Positions 7,001 to 13,284 of a stretch of DNA of 31,126 nt are shown piece after piece (within the stretch, counting starts at the first letter, position 1; each line of letters begins with the position of its first letter). Under the pieces are notes generated by a model. That model was given only the letters and a program-made list of their open reading frames with translations. It had not been told where the DNA came from and did no database searches. The stretch is from DASUPK01 sp036276255 (GTDB lineage Bacteria; Actinomycetota; Thermoleophilia; Solirubrobacterales; 70-9): contig DASUPK010000141.1 of the NCBI GenBank assembly GCA_036276255.1, positions 1 to 31,126 of the forward strand. The letters are read 5' to 3'. The translations under genes were made by a program, and so were the position numbers.

Positions 7001-8722
7001 ACTCCGGGGACCGACCTCATTTCACCTTCCAACAACCACGACCTCTACTCGATCGAGGACCTGGCCGAGCTGATCGACGAGCTCAAGACGGTCAACCCGG
7101 ACCTCCGTGTCTCGGTCAAGGTGCCGGTGGTGCCGAATGTCGGCACGATCGGCCTCGGCATCGCCAAGGCCGGCGCCGACATCATCACCCTGAGCGGGTT
7201 CGAGGGCGGCACCGGAGCCGCGCGGCAGCACGCACTGCGGCATGTCGGACTCCCCAGCGATATCGGCACCCGCGCCGTCCACCGCGCGCTGATGGAGGCC
7301 GGCATTCGCAACCGCGTCGAGATCTGGGCCGACGGTGGTTACCGGCATGCCCACGACATCGTGAAGCTCCACTGCATGGGGGCCAACCGGGTCGCCTTCG
7401 GCACCCTGGCCATGGTCTCGCTCGGCTGCACGATCTGCCGGGGCTGCCAGCTCGACACCTGCCACGTCGGCATCGCCACTCAGATCGAGACCATGGAGGA
7501 GGCGCAGGAGCACGGCCTGAAGAAGTTCACACCGCCCGGCGCCGACGCTGCCGAGAGCTGCGCCCGCTTCTTCGGAGCGATGGGCGAGGAGATCAAGGCG
7601 GTCGTGGGCTCACTCGGCTACGACCGCGCCCAGGACCTCGTCGGCCGCTACGACCTGCTCGAGCAGATCTCGCACCACGACAAGATCGACCTGGCGCCGC
7701 TGATCACGCCGCTCGAGGAGTTCCTCGACCTCGAGCCCCTCGACCTCCCGGTCGAGGAGGATGCGCTGGTGGAGGCCCGCGCCGAGGCCGGGCTGGTCCG
7801 CGCCAAGCCGATCCGGATGGAGCCGAAGCAGGCCTCCCACGAGATCGCCCAGGTTGCCGACCGGGTGTTCGACGGCTCGTGCGTGAGCGTCGAGTTCCCC
7901 CGGCGCACGGACGCCAACGACCGGGTGCTCGGCACCGAGCTCTCCGGCGCGATCGCGCGCGCCCGGATCTACGACGGCGCCCCGGAGGGCACCGAGAACG
8001 ACGAGCTCGCGGAACTGGTCTTCAACGGAGGAAGCGTCGCGGGCCAGGGATTCGGCGCCTTCAACGAGTGGGGAGTCCTCTGCCGGGTCGAGGGCGGCGC
8101 CCAGGACGGCGTCGGCAAGACGATGCTCGGAGGGACCGTCTCGATCCTGAAAGGCAAGAACGCCGACGGCAAGCGCGTGAACGGCTCGGTCGGCAAATCC
8201 TTCGCCTACGGCGCCCAGCGCGGCAGGCTCTTCGTCCAGGGGTCGGCGGACTCGCGCTTCTGCATTCGGCTCTCGGGCGCGGACGTCGTCCTGGCCGGGG
8301 AGCCCGCGAAGCCGGTGGACGACTCCGCGGGATGCATCGTCGACCGCGCCAACGCCAAGGGCTTCGCGTTCGAGTACATGACGTCGGGCCGGGCCGTGGT
8401 CCTCGGCGACATCGGCCCATGGGCCTGCGCCGGTATGACCGGTGGCCGGGTATACGTGCGGATCGACGACGACCTCAACCTCACGCGCGATGCGATCCAG
8501 AGCCGCCTCGGCGAGGGCGCCAAGGTGACGCTGGAGGACCTCGACACCGAGGGTCAGCTCGACATCGAGGACCTGCTCGGTCACTACGCGAACGAGCTTC
8601 GGACCACGGAACAGGCCGAGGAGGCCGACCGCGTCGGTGTCCTCGCCTCGAACGCCAAGCAGAGCTTCCTGATGATCATCCCGGAGAAGGTTCAGGCGGA
8701 CCCGTCGATTTCGACGGAGTAG
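4058..8722 (+). CDS. gltB: Glutamate synthase large (alpha) subunit
   Basis: Makes two glutamates from glutamine and 2-oxoglutarate. The protein is 1554 residues from TTG 4058, close to the usual size of about 1500. The catalytic Cys is C32 in DACAIYASVRRDATPS, so a 31-residue propeptide must be removed. The glutaminase domain continues with HRAGNVDGEGDGCG, HNRYSTNTWPSF and HNGEINT. The central domain shows ADNGAEPIGSLGYDGPLA and VTNPAIDREREIEHFS. The FMN/synthase domain has ISSMSFGSQSEPA, GEGGEIQDMYGKF and GAKPGEGGHLPG, with a [3Fe-4S] motif C1124-x5-C1130-x4-C1135. The C-terminal GXGXG beta-helix follows (FNGGSVAGQGFGAF). The CAIY start differs from the common CG[VF]G. No gltD lies next to it; the small subunit must be elsewhere or another electron donor is used. 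Confidence 0.96.
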   Translation: MKNSSPQRERLSPERAYRPRVSPPSVEDKDACAIYASVRRDATPSHEPVTLALSSLQKMLHRAGNVDGEGDGCGLLVDIPTKIWAEEVRQGGHNPSLARDEAFAVAHVFVERSQDLEKIRDGARELLGKAGFRILAERVGAVDSAALGPTAREEEPQFWQFAGLVPEAADTDRSCFNLKVALEEKLGVHVASFSGRTCVYKVMGAPKVLGGYYPDLADERFETIGCFGHNRYSTNTWPSFTRVQPFGVLGHNGEINTIEQLRQEARMLDVPIGEGNSDSQDLNRTIETLCRRHGLSLAEAMEMVVPPIVDEIAGLPEELHSFYVYLRQTMGPFAQGPVALIARHRDECVFSADAMGLRPLWQLETPNDFIFSSEPGVVSLAEMISEPQPMAPGQKFMVLIDRDRKRSTLHPHAEMLHKVRERWMRRTGVEEVAPYDRALETGGPLEGPEIPGYTDAGPEDPVQVEDRVLAGFGWQRDDVKLVQQMADNGAEPIGSLGYDGPLAALSPERQNLADYFKETVAVVTNPAIDREREIEHFSTRAVFGRRPVLSDPSEDSLTVETDFPVILGGHHDLAPLPHSSYRRIANEQGTYVLEDLWASFGDRAKAIDIALLESETTQGAIERLRQEAVRAVAEGAELLVLTDRTVYDGERRYIDPHLATSAIDQALKQFGVGDGEVNLRRRCSIVLRSAAIRNVHDVMIALGLGANGVCPYVMVEVICVDDYENDVNNLCAALRKGIEKVISTIGIHEVRGYARQFSSIGIKPELAQIFHTEAFAATEKGGTGFAELDADTDARHQILTGDEDAKPAKTFRFYPKVYKAAIAAANGSAGFDEYSHKVREQEAQSPISMRHIMGFRKEPDREAVDPSQVDASVGHHDYPVVISSMSFGSQSEPAFRAYAEAAKRINILCINGEGGEIQDMYGKFRKWRGQQVASGRFGVSAEMLNSSYVAEIKIGQGAKPGEGGHLPGKKVSEKVASARNATPGTDLISPSNNHDLYSIEDLAELIDELKTVNPDLRVSVKVPVVPNVGTIGLGIAKAGADIITLSGFEGGTGAARQHALRHVGLPSDIGTRAVHRALMEAGIRNRVEIWADGGYRHAHDIVKLHCMGANRVAFGTLAMVSLGCTICRGCQLDTCHVGIATQIETMEEAQEHGLKKFTPPGADAAESCARFFGAMGEEIKAVVGSLGYDRAQDLVGRYDLLEQISHHDKIDLAPLITPLEEFLDLEPLDLPVEEDALVEARAEAGLVRAKPIRMEPKQASHEIAQVADRVFDGSCVSVEFPRRTDANDRVLGTELSGAIARARIYDGAPEGTENDELAELVFNGGSVAGQGFGAFNEWGVLCRVEGGAQDGVGKTMLGGTVSILKGKNADGKRVNGSVGKSFAYGAQRGRLFVQGSADSRFCIRLSGADVVLAGEPAKPVDDSAGCIVDRANAKGFAFEYMTSGRAVVLGDIGPWACAGMTGGRVYVRIDDDLNLTRDAIQSRLGEGAKVTLEDLDTEGQLDIEDLLGHYANELRTTEQAEEADRVGVLASNAKQSFLMIIPEKVQADPSISTE
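8702..8717 (+). terminator. Hairpin at the 3' end of gltB
   Basis: CCGTCGA-TT-TCGACGG is a perfect inverted repeat in the last codons of gltB, just before the TAG at 8720. No T-run follows, so it may be an atypical terminator or an RNA-stabilising hairpin. Confidence 0.35.
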
Positions 8723-8740
8723 CCGAGCATCTCGACCGGG

Positions 8741-8746
8741 TAGGTT
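8741..8746 (+). promoter_or_regulatory. -10 element TAGGTT, leaderless promoter of the usp gene
   Basis: TAGGTT fits TAnnnT and ends six bases before ATG 8753. No ribosome binding site is present, so a separate leaderless transcript from gltB is likely. Confidence 0.5.
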
Positions 8747-8752
8747 TCAGGC

Positions 8753-9127
8753 ATGCCCACCGACGGCCGGGTCCTGTTCGCATATGACGGCTCCGAGCAG
8801 GCCAAACAGGCCATCCCCTTCTGGGGCGCGCCGATGTCGCGGGTGCCCTCGAGCCTCACCGAGCAGATCGAGAAGGAGGCACAGACCATCGCGGCCGAGG
8901 GGGCGGAGCTCGCCAAGAGCGTGGGATTCGAGGCCGAGCCGGCGGTCACCGAGGGCTCGCCGGTCTGGCGGGCGATCGTGGAGGCAGCCGAGGAGCGCTC
9001 CGCCTCCCTGATCGCAATGGGGTCCCACGGGCGCAGCGAAATCGGCTACGCGGCGATGGGCAGTGTCGCCACCTCCGTCGCGCACCACGCGAAGGTCCCG
9101 GTGTTGATCTGCCGCCAGGCGGGTTAG
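8753..9127 (+). CDS. Universal stress protein (UspA family), shortened
   Basis: A 124-residue UspA-fold protein. The C-terminal ATP-binding motif G-x2-G-x9-G-S is intact (GSHGRSEIGYAAMGS), followed by VPVLICR, and the N-terminal VLFAYDGSEQA is normal. Between QAI and SRVPSSLTEQIEKEA only a few residues (PFWGAP) remain where the family normally has about 20 more residues covering strand beta-2. The gene therefore looks as if it lost an in-frame segment; Usp proteins are usually about 140-150 residues. Whether it still folds or binds ATP is open. It starts at ATG 8753 behind a leaderless promoter and overlaps the convergent gene by four bases (TTAG). Confidence 0.85.
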   Translation: MPTDGRVLFAYDGSEQAKQAIPFWGAPMSRVPSSLTEQIEKEAQTIAAEGAELAKSVGFEAEPAVTEGSPVWRAIVEAAEERSASLIAMGSHGRSEIGYAAMGSVATSVAHHAKVPVLICRQAG

Positions 9128-9396
9128 TCGTCCCCTGACTCGCCGTCGCCGCCCCCTTGCGGCGCGGGCGGCAAGGTCACGGTCGTCGTGCGCTGAACCG
9201 TTGAGCTGGTCGTCTTCCCCGGCGGCCTCGGTCTCGGCCTTGGCGCGGCGGGGGAGAGGGCCTGGCCCGCCGTCGGGGGCTCCGAGGAGATCCCGATGTC
9301 GGTGCTCACCGCCCTCGTCGCCAGGAAGGCGATTGCAGCGGCGACGAAGAGACCGAGCAGGGCCAGCAGGGGCCAGCGCAGCGAGGATGCATTCAT
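9124..9396 (-). CDS. Small single-pass membrane protein, last gene of the two-component operon
   Basis: A 90-residue protein: an N-terminal membrane helix (about residues 8-29, LLALLGLFVAAAIAFLATRA), then an extracytoplasmic Pro/Thr/Arg-rich tail ending in an acidic GGGDGESGDD. Its ATG overlaps the stop of the histidine kinase gene (ATGA at 9393-9396), so it is translated together with the kinase. The tail has no Cys or fold I recognise. As the third gene of the regulator-kinase operon it could be a sensor accessory protein or a substrate or target of the redox module encoded divergently; this is inference. Confidence 0.72.
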   Translation of the reverse strand: MNASSLRWPLLALLGLFVAAAIAFLATRAVSTDIGISSEPPTAGQALSPAAPRPRPRPPGKTTSSTVQRTTTVTLPPAPQGGGDGESGDD

Positions 9397-10793
9397 CGGC
9401 TGACCTCCGGGCCCGCTTCGACCGGCGCCCGCGGCAGATCGAGGACCGCGCGAACTCCGCCGCCGTCGCGGTTATGAAGCGTCACCGAGCCACCCCACTC
9501 GGCGGCCAGCTCACGCGCGATGGACAGCCCGAGGCCGGTCCCCTTGGTCCCGGTACCCGCGCTGCCCCGGTGGAACCTCTCGAAGACCGTCTCCTCCTCA
9601 CCGGGCTCGAGGCCAGGGCCGCGATCGAGGACCTCGACCCGCTCGGATTCGACCCCGATCTCGATCTCGGAGCCGTCGGGCGAGTACCGGATCGCGTTCT
9701 CGATCAGCGCTTCGAGCGCCCGCTCGAAGTCGGCGCGGGGGCAGACGCTGGTGCCGGCGTCTCCGCGCCGCGTCACCGTCAGCCTGATCCCGGCCTCGGC
9801 CGCGGTCTTGCCCAGCCGGTCCGCGATCCGCTCGGTCGCCCCCGCCACGTCGAACTCCTCGAAGGGGCTGCCGCGCTCGCCGGCGCGGCTCAGGATCAGC
9901 AGCTCGTCGACGATGCCGGAGAGCCGGTCGACCTCCCGGATCCCCGTATCGATTCCGCCGATGCGCTCGTCGCCCTCCGGCAAGCCCTCCCGGAGCTCCT
10001 CGAGCTCGAGGCGGATACCGGTGAGGGGTGTGCGCAGCTGATGCGAGGCGTCGGCCACGAACTCCTGCTGGCCGCGGAGCATCCGGGAGATCCGCGACGT
10101 CATCCGGTTGAAGGAGCGTGCAAGCGAGCGCTGCTCACTGCTGCCCTCGACCACCGCCGCGGCGGCCAAATCCCCCTCCTCGACGCGGCGGGCGGCCTCC
10201 TCGAGGCGACGGATCGGGCGGGAGGTCGCGCGCGCGATCACCGCGGCCGCCGCCACGCCGAGCGCCAGCACGACTCCTCCCAGGAGAGCGAGGCTGAGGA
10301 TCGCTCTGCGCGTCGCTCGATGGACGGCCTCAACGCTCTGCGTCACCCGCACGGCTCCGTCGATCCGAGGCCCATGCCGGACCGGGACGGCGGTCGCCAG
10401 GATCTGCGTTCCGAGCGTCTGGCTATTGCGTGTCTCCTGCACGGTCTTGCCCCCGAGGGCACCGGCGATCTCGGGCCGGGAGGCGTAGTCCGCGCCCCTC
10501 TCGCCCGGCCCCGCGCTGTCGGCCACGACCCGGCCACTCGCGTCCACGACGAGCACCCGGGCGCGCTGGCTGTCCGCGGAGCTCCCGACCAGGCGCTGCA
10601 GGGTTCGGTTCTGGCCCTGTTCCAGCAGATCGGGCGCACTGGCGGCGACCAGCTCCGCCTGGTTCTTCGCCTGCGCCTTGACCTCCGAGTCGACGCGGTC
10701 GCCGAGGCTGATGGCGAGCGGGACGCCGAAGGCGATCAGAGCCAGCAGCAGCAGGTACGCGACTGCGATGGTGAGTCCGGTCCGGAGGCTTAT
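9393..10793 (-). CDS. Sensor histidine kinase (HAMP-HisKA-HATPase), start codon probably ATA
   Basis: About 466 residues from ATA 10793. The order is membrane helix 1 (AVAYLLLLALIAFGVPLAIS), an extracytoplasmic sensor of about 120 residues containing LVVDASGRVVADS and DYASRPEIAGAL, helix 2 (AILSLALLGGVVLALGVAAAAV), HAMP, HisKA with the phospho-His H251 in DASHQLRTPL, and HATPase_c with N-box ENAIRYSPDG, DRGPG and GTGLGLSIA. The domains look complete. The odd point is the start: upstream of GTG 10556, which would remove helix 1 and half the sensor, there is no ATG, GTG or TTG in frame. ATA 10793 overlaps the regulator's TAA stop and has GGAG eight bases upstream. Related kinases that I recall begin M-S-L-R-T, which matches ATA-SLRTG. 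Confidence 0.9.
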   Translation of the reverse strand: MSLRTGLTIAVAYLLLLALIAFGVPLAISLGDRVDSEVKAQAKNQAELVAASAPDLLEQGQNRTLQRLVGSSADSQRARVLVVDASGRVVADSAGPGERGADYASRPEIAGALGGKTVQETRNSQTLGTQILATAVPVRHGPRIDGAVRVTQSVEAVHRATRRAILSLALLGGVVLALGVAAAAVIARATSRPIRRLEEAARRVEEGDLAAAAVVEGSSEQRSLARSFNRMTSRISRMLRGQQEFVADASHQLRTPLTGIRLELEELREGLPEGDERIGGIDTGIREVDRLSGIVDELLILSRAGERGSPFEEFDVAGATERIADRLGKTAAEAGIRLTVTRRGDAGTSVCPRADFERALEALIENAIRYSPDGSEIEIGVESERVEVLDRGPGLEPGEEETVFERFHRGSAGTGTKGTGLGLSIARELAAEWGGSVTLHNRDGGGVRAVLDLPRAPVEAGPEVSR

Positions 10794-11503
10794 GAAACGG
10801 TCTCCGGTTCGATCAGGCGAAAGCCGACCCCGCGGACGGTTTCGATGAACCGTGGGTTCGCGCTGTCGTCTCCCAGCTTTTGGCGCAGCGTCCGGACGTG
10901 CACGTCGAGCGTCTTGGTGGACCCGAACCAGTTGACGTCCCAGACCCGCGCCATCAGGTCCTCCCGCGTGACCACCTTTCCCGGGTGGGCCATCAGCTCG
11001 GCGAGCAGGTCGAACTCCTTCCGTGTCACGTCCACCGGCTCACCGGCGAGCTCCACGGATCTGGACCCCGGGTCCAGTCGGAGCTCACCCACCTCGGTCG
11101 GCCCCTCGGGAGCGGTCGAGGTGCCGCGCGCGCGCCGCAGCACGGCGCGAATCCGGGAGATCAGCTCGCGGGAGCTGAACGGCTTGACCACATAATCGTC
11201 GGCCCCGAGCTCGAGCCCGAGCACCCTGTCCATCTCGGTGCCCCGCGCCGTCAGCATCACGATCGGGACCTCGGAGCTCTTGCGCAGGGTGCGACAGACG
11301 TCCGAGCCGTCCCCGTCCGGCAGGTTCAGGTCGAGCAGAACGAGGTCCGGGTCGAATCGGTCGGCCATCTCCAGTGCCTCGGACGCCGTCTGCGCCACGA
11401 CCGGCTCGAAGCCGTTGCGGCGCAGCGCCTTGGAGAAGGGCTCGAAGATCGCCGCCTCATCCTCGACGAAGAGGATCTTCTTGGGTGGCAACGGCTCAGC
11501 CAC
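10790..11503 (-). CDS. OmpR/PhoB-family response regulator
   Basis: A 237-residue two-domain regulator. The receiver has the acidic pair in FVEDE, phospho-acceptor D58 in LVLLDLNLPDGDG, the Thr of MLTARG and the Lys of VVKPFSS. The C-terminal winged helix is typical of the OmpR/PhoB class (LTRK-like VTRKEFDLLAELM, VVTREDLMARVW, DVHVRTLRQKLG, RFIETVRGVGFRL). It is the first gene of an operon with the histidine kinase and a small membrane protein. The start is GTG 11503, six bases below a TACATT -10. Members of this class bind direct repeats spaced 11 bases; such repeats occur at 11554 and 12054 in front of the divergent small-protein genes. Confidence 0.95.
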   Translation of the reverse strand: MAEPLPPKKILFVEDEAAIFEPFSKALRRNGFEPVVAQTASEALEMADRFDPDLVLLDLNLPDGDGSDVCRTLRKSSEVPIVMLTARGTEMDRVLGLELGADDYVVKPFSSRELISRIRAVLRRARGTSTAPEGPTEVGELRLDPGSRSVELAGEPVDVTRKEFDLLAELMAHPGKVVTREDLMARVWDVNWFGSTKTLDVHVRTLRQKLGDDSANPRFIETVRGVGFRLIEPETVS

Positions 11504-11509
11504 GAGGCC

Positions 11510-11515
11510 AATGTA
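11510..11515 (-). promoter_or_regulatory. -10 element TACATT, leaderless promoter of the regulator-kinase operon
   Basis: TACATT on the minus strand (TAnnnT), six bases before the GTG at 11503, with no Shine-Dalgarno. The direct repeat at 11553-11574 lies about 40-60 bases upstream and could serve both directions. Confidence 0.5.
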
Positions 11516-11552
11516 ACGCCGGCGTCCGCTCCCCCCACTCGGGCGGGCAAAT

Positions 11553-11574
11553 CCTTTCCCCTCGCTTTACCCGG
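11553..11574 (+). promoter_or_regulatory. 11-bp-phased direct repeat, copy A (candidate response-regulator site)
   Basis: CTTTCCC at 11554 and CTTTACC at 11565 repeat with an 11-base period, the phasing expected for OmpR/PhoB-family binding. The same arrangement, with identical flanks and a different four-base linker, is present at 12053-12074. It is 90 bases before the first small-protein gene. Confidence 0.55.
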
Positions 11575-11643
11575 AGCTCTCCGATTCCTTGGCCGTCCCG
11601 CCCGACACTCGTCGTTCCAACCTCAGGCAAGGAGCGGATGCTG

Positions 11644-12045
11644 ATGAACGACTGGAGAACCAAGATCGCCGTGCTGGCGGTCGTCCTCGGACTCGGAGGT
11701 CTCGGCGGCTACGCGATGAGTGCCAATCGCCGAGCGGCCGATCGGGTCAACACCCCGGTGGTCCCCACCACCCATGTGATCAGGCGCACCGTGCACAAGA
11801 AGCCGAAGCACAAGCGCTCGGCCGGCAGCACCCCCGGTGCAACGGCCGCAGGCAGCCTGACCAGCGCGCCCGTCTCGAGCGGCTCGAGCGGCTCCTCCTC
11901 TTCGAGCCCTCCGGTGTCCACCGGCACCAGTGGCTCGGGTGGCGGGGGCGGAGCCGTCCACACCGGCAGCAGCGGTTCCGGCGGTGGCGGTGGCGAGAGC
12001 GAGGGGGGCGGCGGGGGCGAGGGCGGCGGCGAGGGCGGCGACTGA
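11644..12045 (+). CDS. Small exported Gly/Ser-rich protein (paralogue A1)
   Basis: A 133-residue protein from ATG 11644; AAGGAG lies nine bases upstream, a better distance than for ATG 11638. One N-terminal hydrophobic helix (about residues 8-27, ending GGLGGYAMSAN) acts as signal anchor or signal peptide. A basic segment follows (TVHKKPKHKRS), then a long low-complexity tail of Ser/Gly that turns into acidic Gly-Glu repeats. The N-terminus matches that of the gene at 12164 (K/R-IA..AVVL.LGGLGG.A), and both share an upstream box, so they are tandem paralogues. A TPGAT string at 63-67 is the nearest thing to an ApbE flavinylation motif. Function unknown; probably part of the electron-transfer operon that follows. 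Confidence 0.75.
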   Translation: MNDWRTKIAVLAVVLGLGGLGGYAMSANRRAADRVNTPVVPTTHVIRRTVHKKPKHKRSAGSTPGATAAGSLTSAPVSSGSSGSSSSSPPVSTGTSGSGGGGGAVHTGSSGSGGGGGESEGGGGGEGGGEGGD

Positions 12046-12052
12046 ACCCGCG

Positions 12053-12074
12053 CCTTTCCCGTCTCTTTACCCGG
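12053..12074 (+). promoter_or_regulatory. 11-bp-phased direct repeat, copy B
   Basis: CTTTCCC at 12054 and CTTTACC at 12065, with a weaker third CTTCTCA at 12076, all at 11-base spacing. Eighteen of 22 positions match copy A, differing only in the four-base linker. A TTGACG -35-like string follows at 12089-12094, but no good -10 is seen. Confidence 0.55.
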
Positions 12075-12117
12075 GCTTCTCAGGCCACTTGACGGTCGAA
12101 GCGGAGACTGGACCAGC

Positions 12118-12152
12118 AACTCAGAAGAGTCCCAAACTCAGAAGAGTCCCAA
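12118..12152 (+). repeat. 17-bp tandem duplication in a leader
   Basis: The unit ACTCAGAAGAGTCCCAA occurs twice in a row (12119-12135 and 12136-12152), directly before the AAGGAG of the gene at 12164. Removing one copy would make the box-to-start distance (111 bases) almost equal to that of the paralogue (91). Confidence 0.9.
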
Positions 12153-12163
12153 GGAGACACCAG

Positions 12164-12412
12164 ATGAGCACAATCAGAAAGAGAATCGCGGCGGGCGCCG
12201 TCGTCCTGGCCCTCGGTGGCCTCGGCGGCGTCGCCTGGGCGAGCAACCCGGCGGCGCAGCACGGGACGCCCGCCGCGATCGTCTCCACCAACCACGGCGG
12301 CTCGACGACCCGCCCGGTCACGACCGGGACGAGCGGAGCGGTGGCGACCCCCGCGGTCAACACCCAGCCGTTCCCCGGTGCGACCTCAGTCGGAGGGCGG
12401 CGCGATGACTAG
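12164..12412 (+). CDS. Small exported protein (paralogue A2)
   Basis: An 82-residue protein from ATG 12164, with AAGGAG seven bases upstream. The N-terminus (KRIAAGAVVLALGGLGGVAWASN) is a signal peptide with a possible signal peptidase I site after A24-W25-A26, so the mature part would be about 55 residues, rich in Thr, Pro and Gly. It is a paralogue of the preceding gene by N-terminus and upstream box. The tail holds SGAVAT (57-62) and PGATS (71-75), both near misses of the ApbE target motif. It overlaps the next start by eight bases. No known domain. Confidence 0.72.
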   Translation: MSTIRKRIAAGAVVLALGGLGGVAWASNPAAQHGTPAAIVSTNHGGSTTRPVTTGTSGAVATPAVNTQPFPGATSVGGRRDD

Positions 12413-12602
12413 GCGCCGGCCCTCCGCCTGGCCGACGGTGATCGGCGCCGTGGCGCTGTTCATCGTCGTCTTCCAGCTGATCGCGTTTCAGCCCAGCGCC
12501 GGACCCCTGAACGGCCACGTCGCGAGCGTCAAGTCCAAACCGGCGGTTGCAGCCGTGGCCCCGCAGCAGGTCCCGACCGCGGTGGTGAGCTCCACCTCAT
12601 GA
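12405..12602 (+). CDS. Small single-pass membrane protein (paralogue B1), coupled to the ferric-reductase-like gene
   Basis: A 65-residue protein from ATG 12405 with GGAGG upstream, inside the end of the previous gene. It has a short basic head (MTRRRPSAW), one membrane helix (about 11-28, IGAVALFIVVFQLIAFQ) and a short outer tail ending VVSSTS. The helix pattern VVFQLIAFQ..SA and the VVSSTS end match the gene at 14672 (VVFEFLALQ..SG, VVSSTS), so these are a second paralogous pair. The stop overlaps the ATG of the ferric-reductase-like gene (ATGA). A structural helper of the membrane redox protein is plausible but unproven. Confidence 0.7.
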   Translation: MTRRRPSAWPTVIGAVALFIVVFQLIAFQPSAGPLNGHVASVKSKPAVAAVAPQQVPTAVVSSTS

Positions 12603-13258
12603 ACACTTCACAGACACTCGCCCAGCACGGCTGGTGGCTGGCAAGCCGCGCCTCCGGAGTGGTGGCGCTGGCGCTGGTCACGATCTCGGTCGGCATCGGC
12701 CTGGCCATGGCCGGCAGGCTGGCCCGGAAGCCGGGCGCCAACCGCAAGCTGGTCGCGATCCACGAGCAGACCGCTCTCGCCGGCCTGGTGGCGATCGCCG
12801 TGCATGGCCTGACCCTGCTCGGCGACCCGTGGCTCAACCCCGGGCTGGCCGGAATCGTCGTCCCGTTCACGATGGCCTACAAGTCCCTCTTCACGGGCCT
12901 CGGAGTCATCGGCGGCTGGCTGGCTGCCCTGCTCGGACTGAGCTTCTACGTCCGCAGGCGGATCGGCCCGGCCTTCTGGCGCAAGGCCCACCGCGCCACG
13001 ATCGTCGTCTACGTCCTCGGTGTGATTCACACACTGGGTGCCGGAACCGACGCATCGAGCCCCTGGCTCTACTGGCCGATCGCGCTGACGGCCCCCGCCA
13101 TCGGCGCGATGTTCGTGGCGCGAGTCAGCCACGGGATCCGCAAGGGCCGTGAGCGCGAGCGCAAGGCGGCCGAGCGGCGGCGGGAGCGAGGGATCGACGC
13201 TCGGGCGCCGCGGCCCCAGCCTGTGCTGACCGGAGCGATCGCCGAGGAGTCGGCATGA
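12599..13258 (+). CDS. Ferric-reductase-like di-haem transmembrane protein
   Basis: A 219-residue protein with about six membrane helices, of the ferric reductase-like transmembrane / MsrQ-YedZ type. His pairs H55/H69 (IHEQTALAGLVAIAVHG) and H131/H144 (AHRATIVVYVLGVIHT) sit 14 and 13 residues apart, as needed to hold two b haems across the membrane. The C-terminal tail is basic and cytoplasmic. There is no FAD/NAD domain in the protein itself; the next two genes (ferredoxin reductase and ferredoxin) can supply electrons. It starts at ATG 12599, overlapping the small membrane protein before it, and stops in an ATGA at 13255. The likely role is moving electrons from the cytoplasm to an outside acceptor. 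Confidence 0.85.
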   Translation: MNTSQTLAQHGWWLASRASGVVALALVTISVGIGLAMAGRLARKPGANRKLVAIHEQTALAGLVAIAVHGLTLLGDPWLNPGLAGIVVPFTMAYKSLFTGLGVIGGWLAALLGLSFYVRRRIGPAFWRKAHRATIVVYVLGVIHTLGAGTDASSPWLYWPIALTAPAIGAMFVARVSHGIRKGRERERKAAERRRERGIDARAPRPQPVLTGAIAEESA

Positions 13259-13284
13259 GGCACCGCAGGTCGAAAGGAGTCGAG

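Noticed and set aside
6835..8787. 650-residue open frame on the plus strand in another frame of gltB
   Set aside because: Arg/Gly/Pro-rich shadow translation overlapping the conserved FMN and GXGXG domains of GltB.
9393..10556. Histidine kinase starting at GTG 10556
   Set aside because: It would remove the first membrane helix and half of the sensor, which are coded in frame upstream.
9201..11195. 664-residue plus-strand frame
   Set aside because: Antisense to the histidine kinase and response regulator, no family resemblance.
11940..12042. CRISPR or tandem-repeat array
   Set aside because: The GGC/GGA-rich repetition is the Gly/Glu-coding low-complexity tail of a small protein, not repeat-spacer units.
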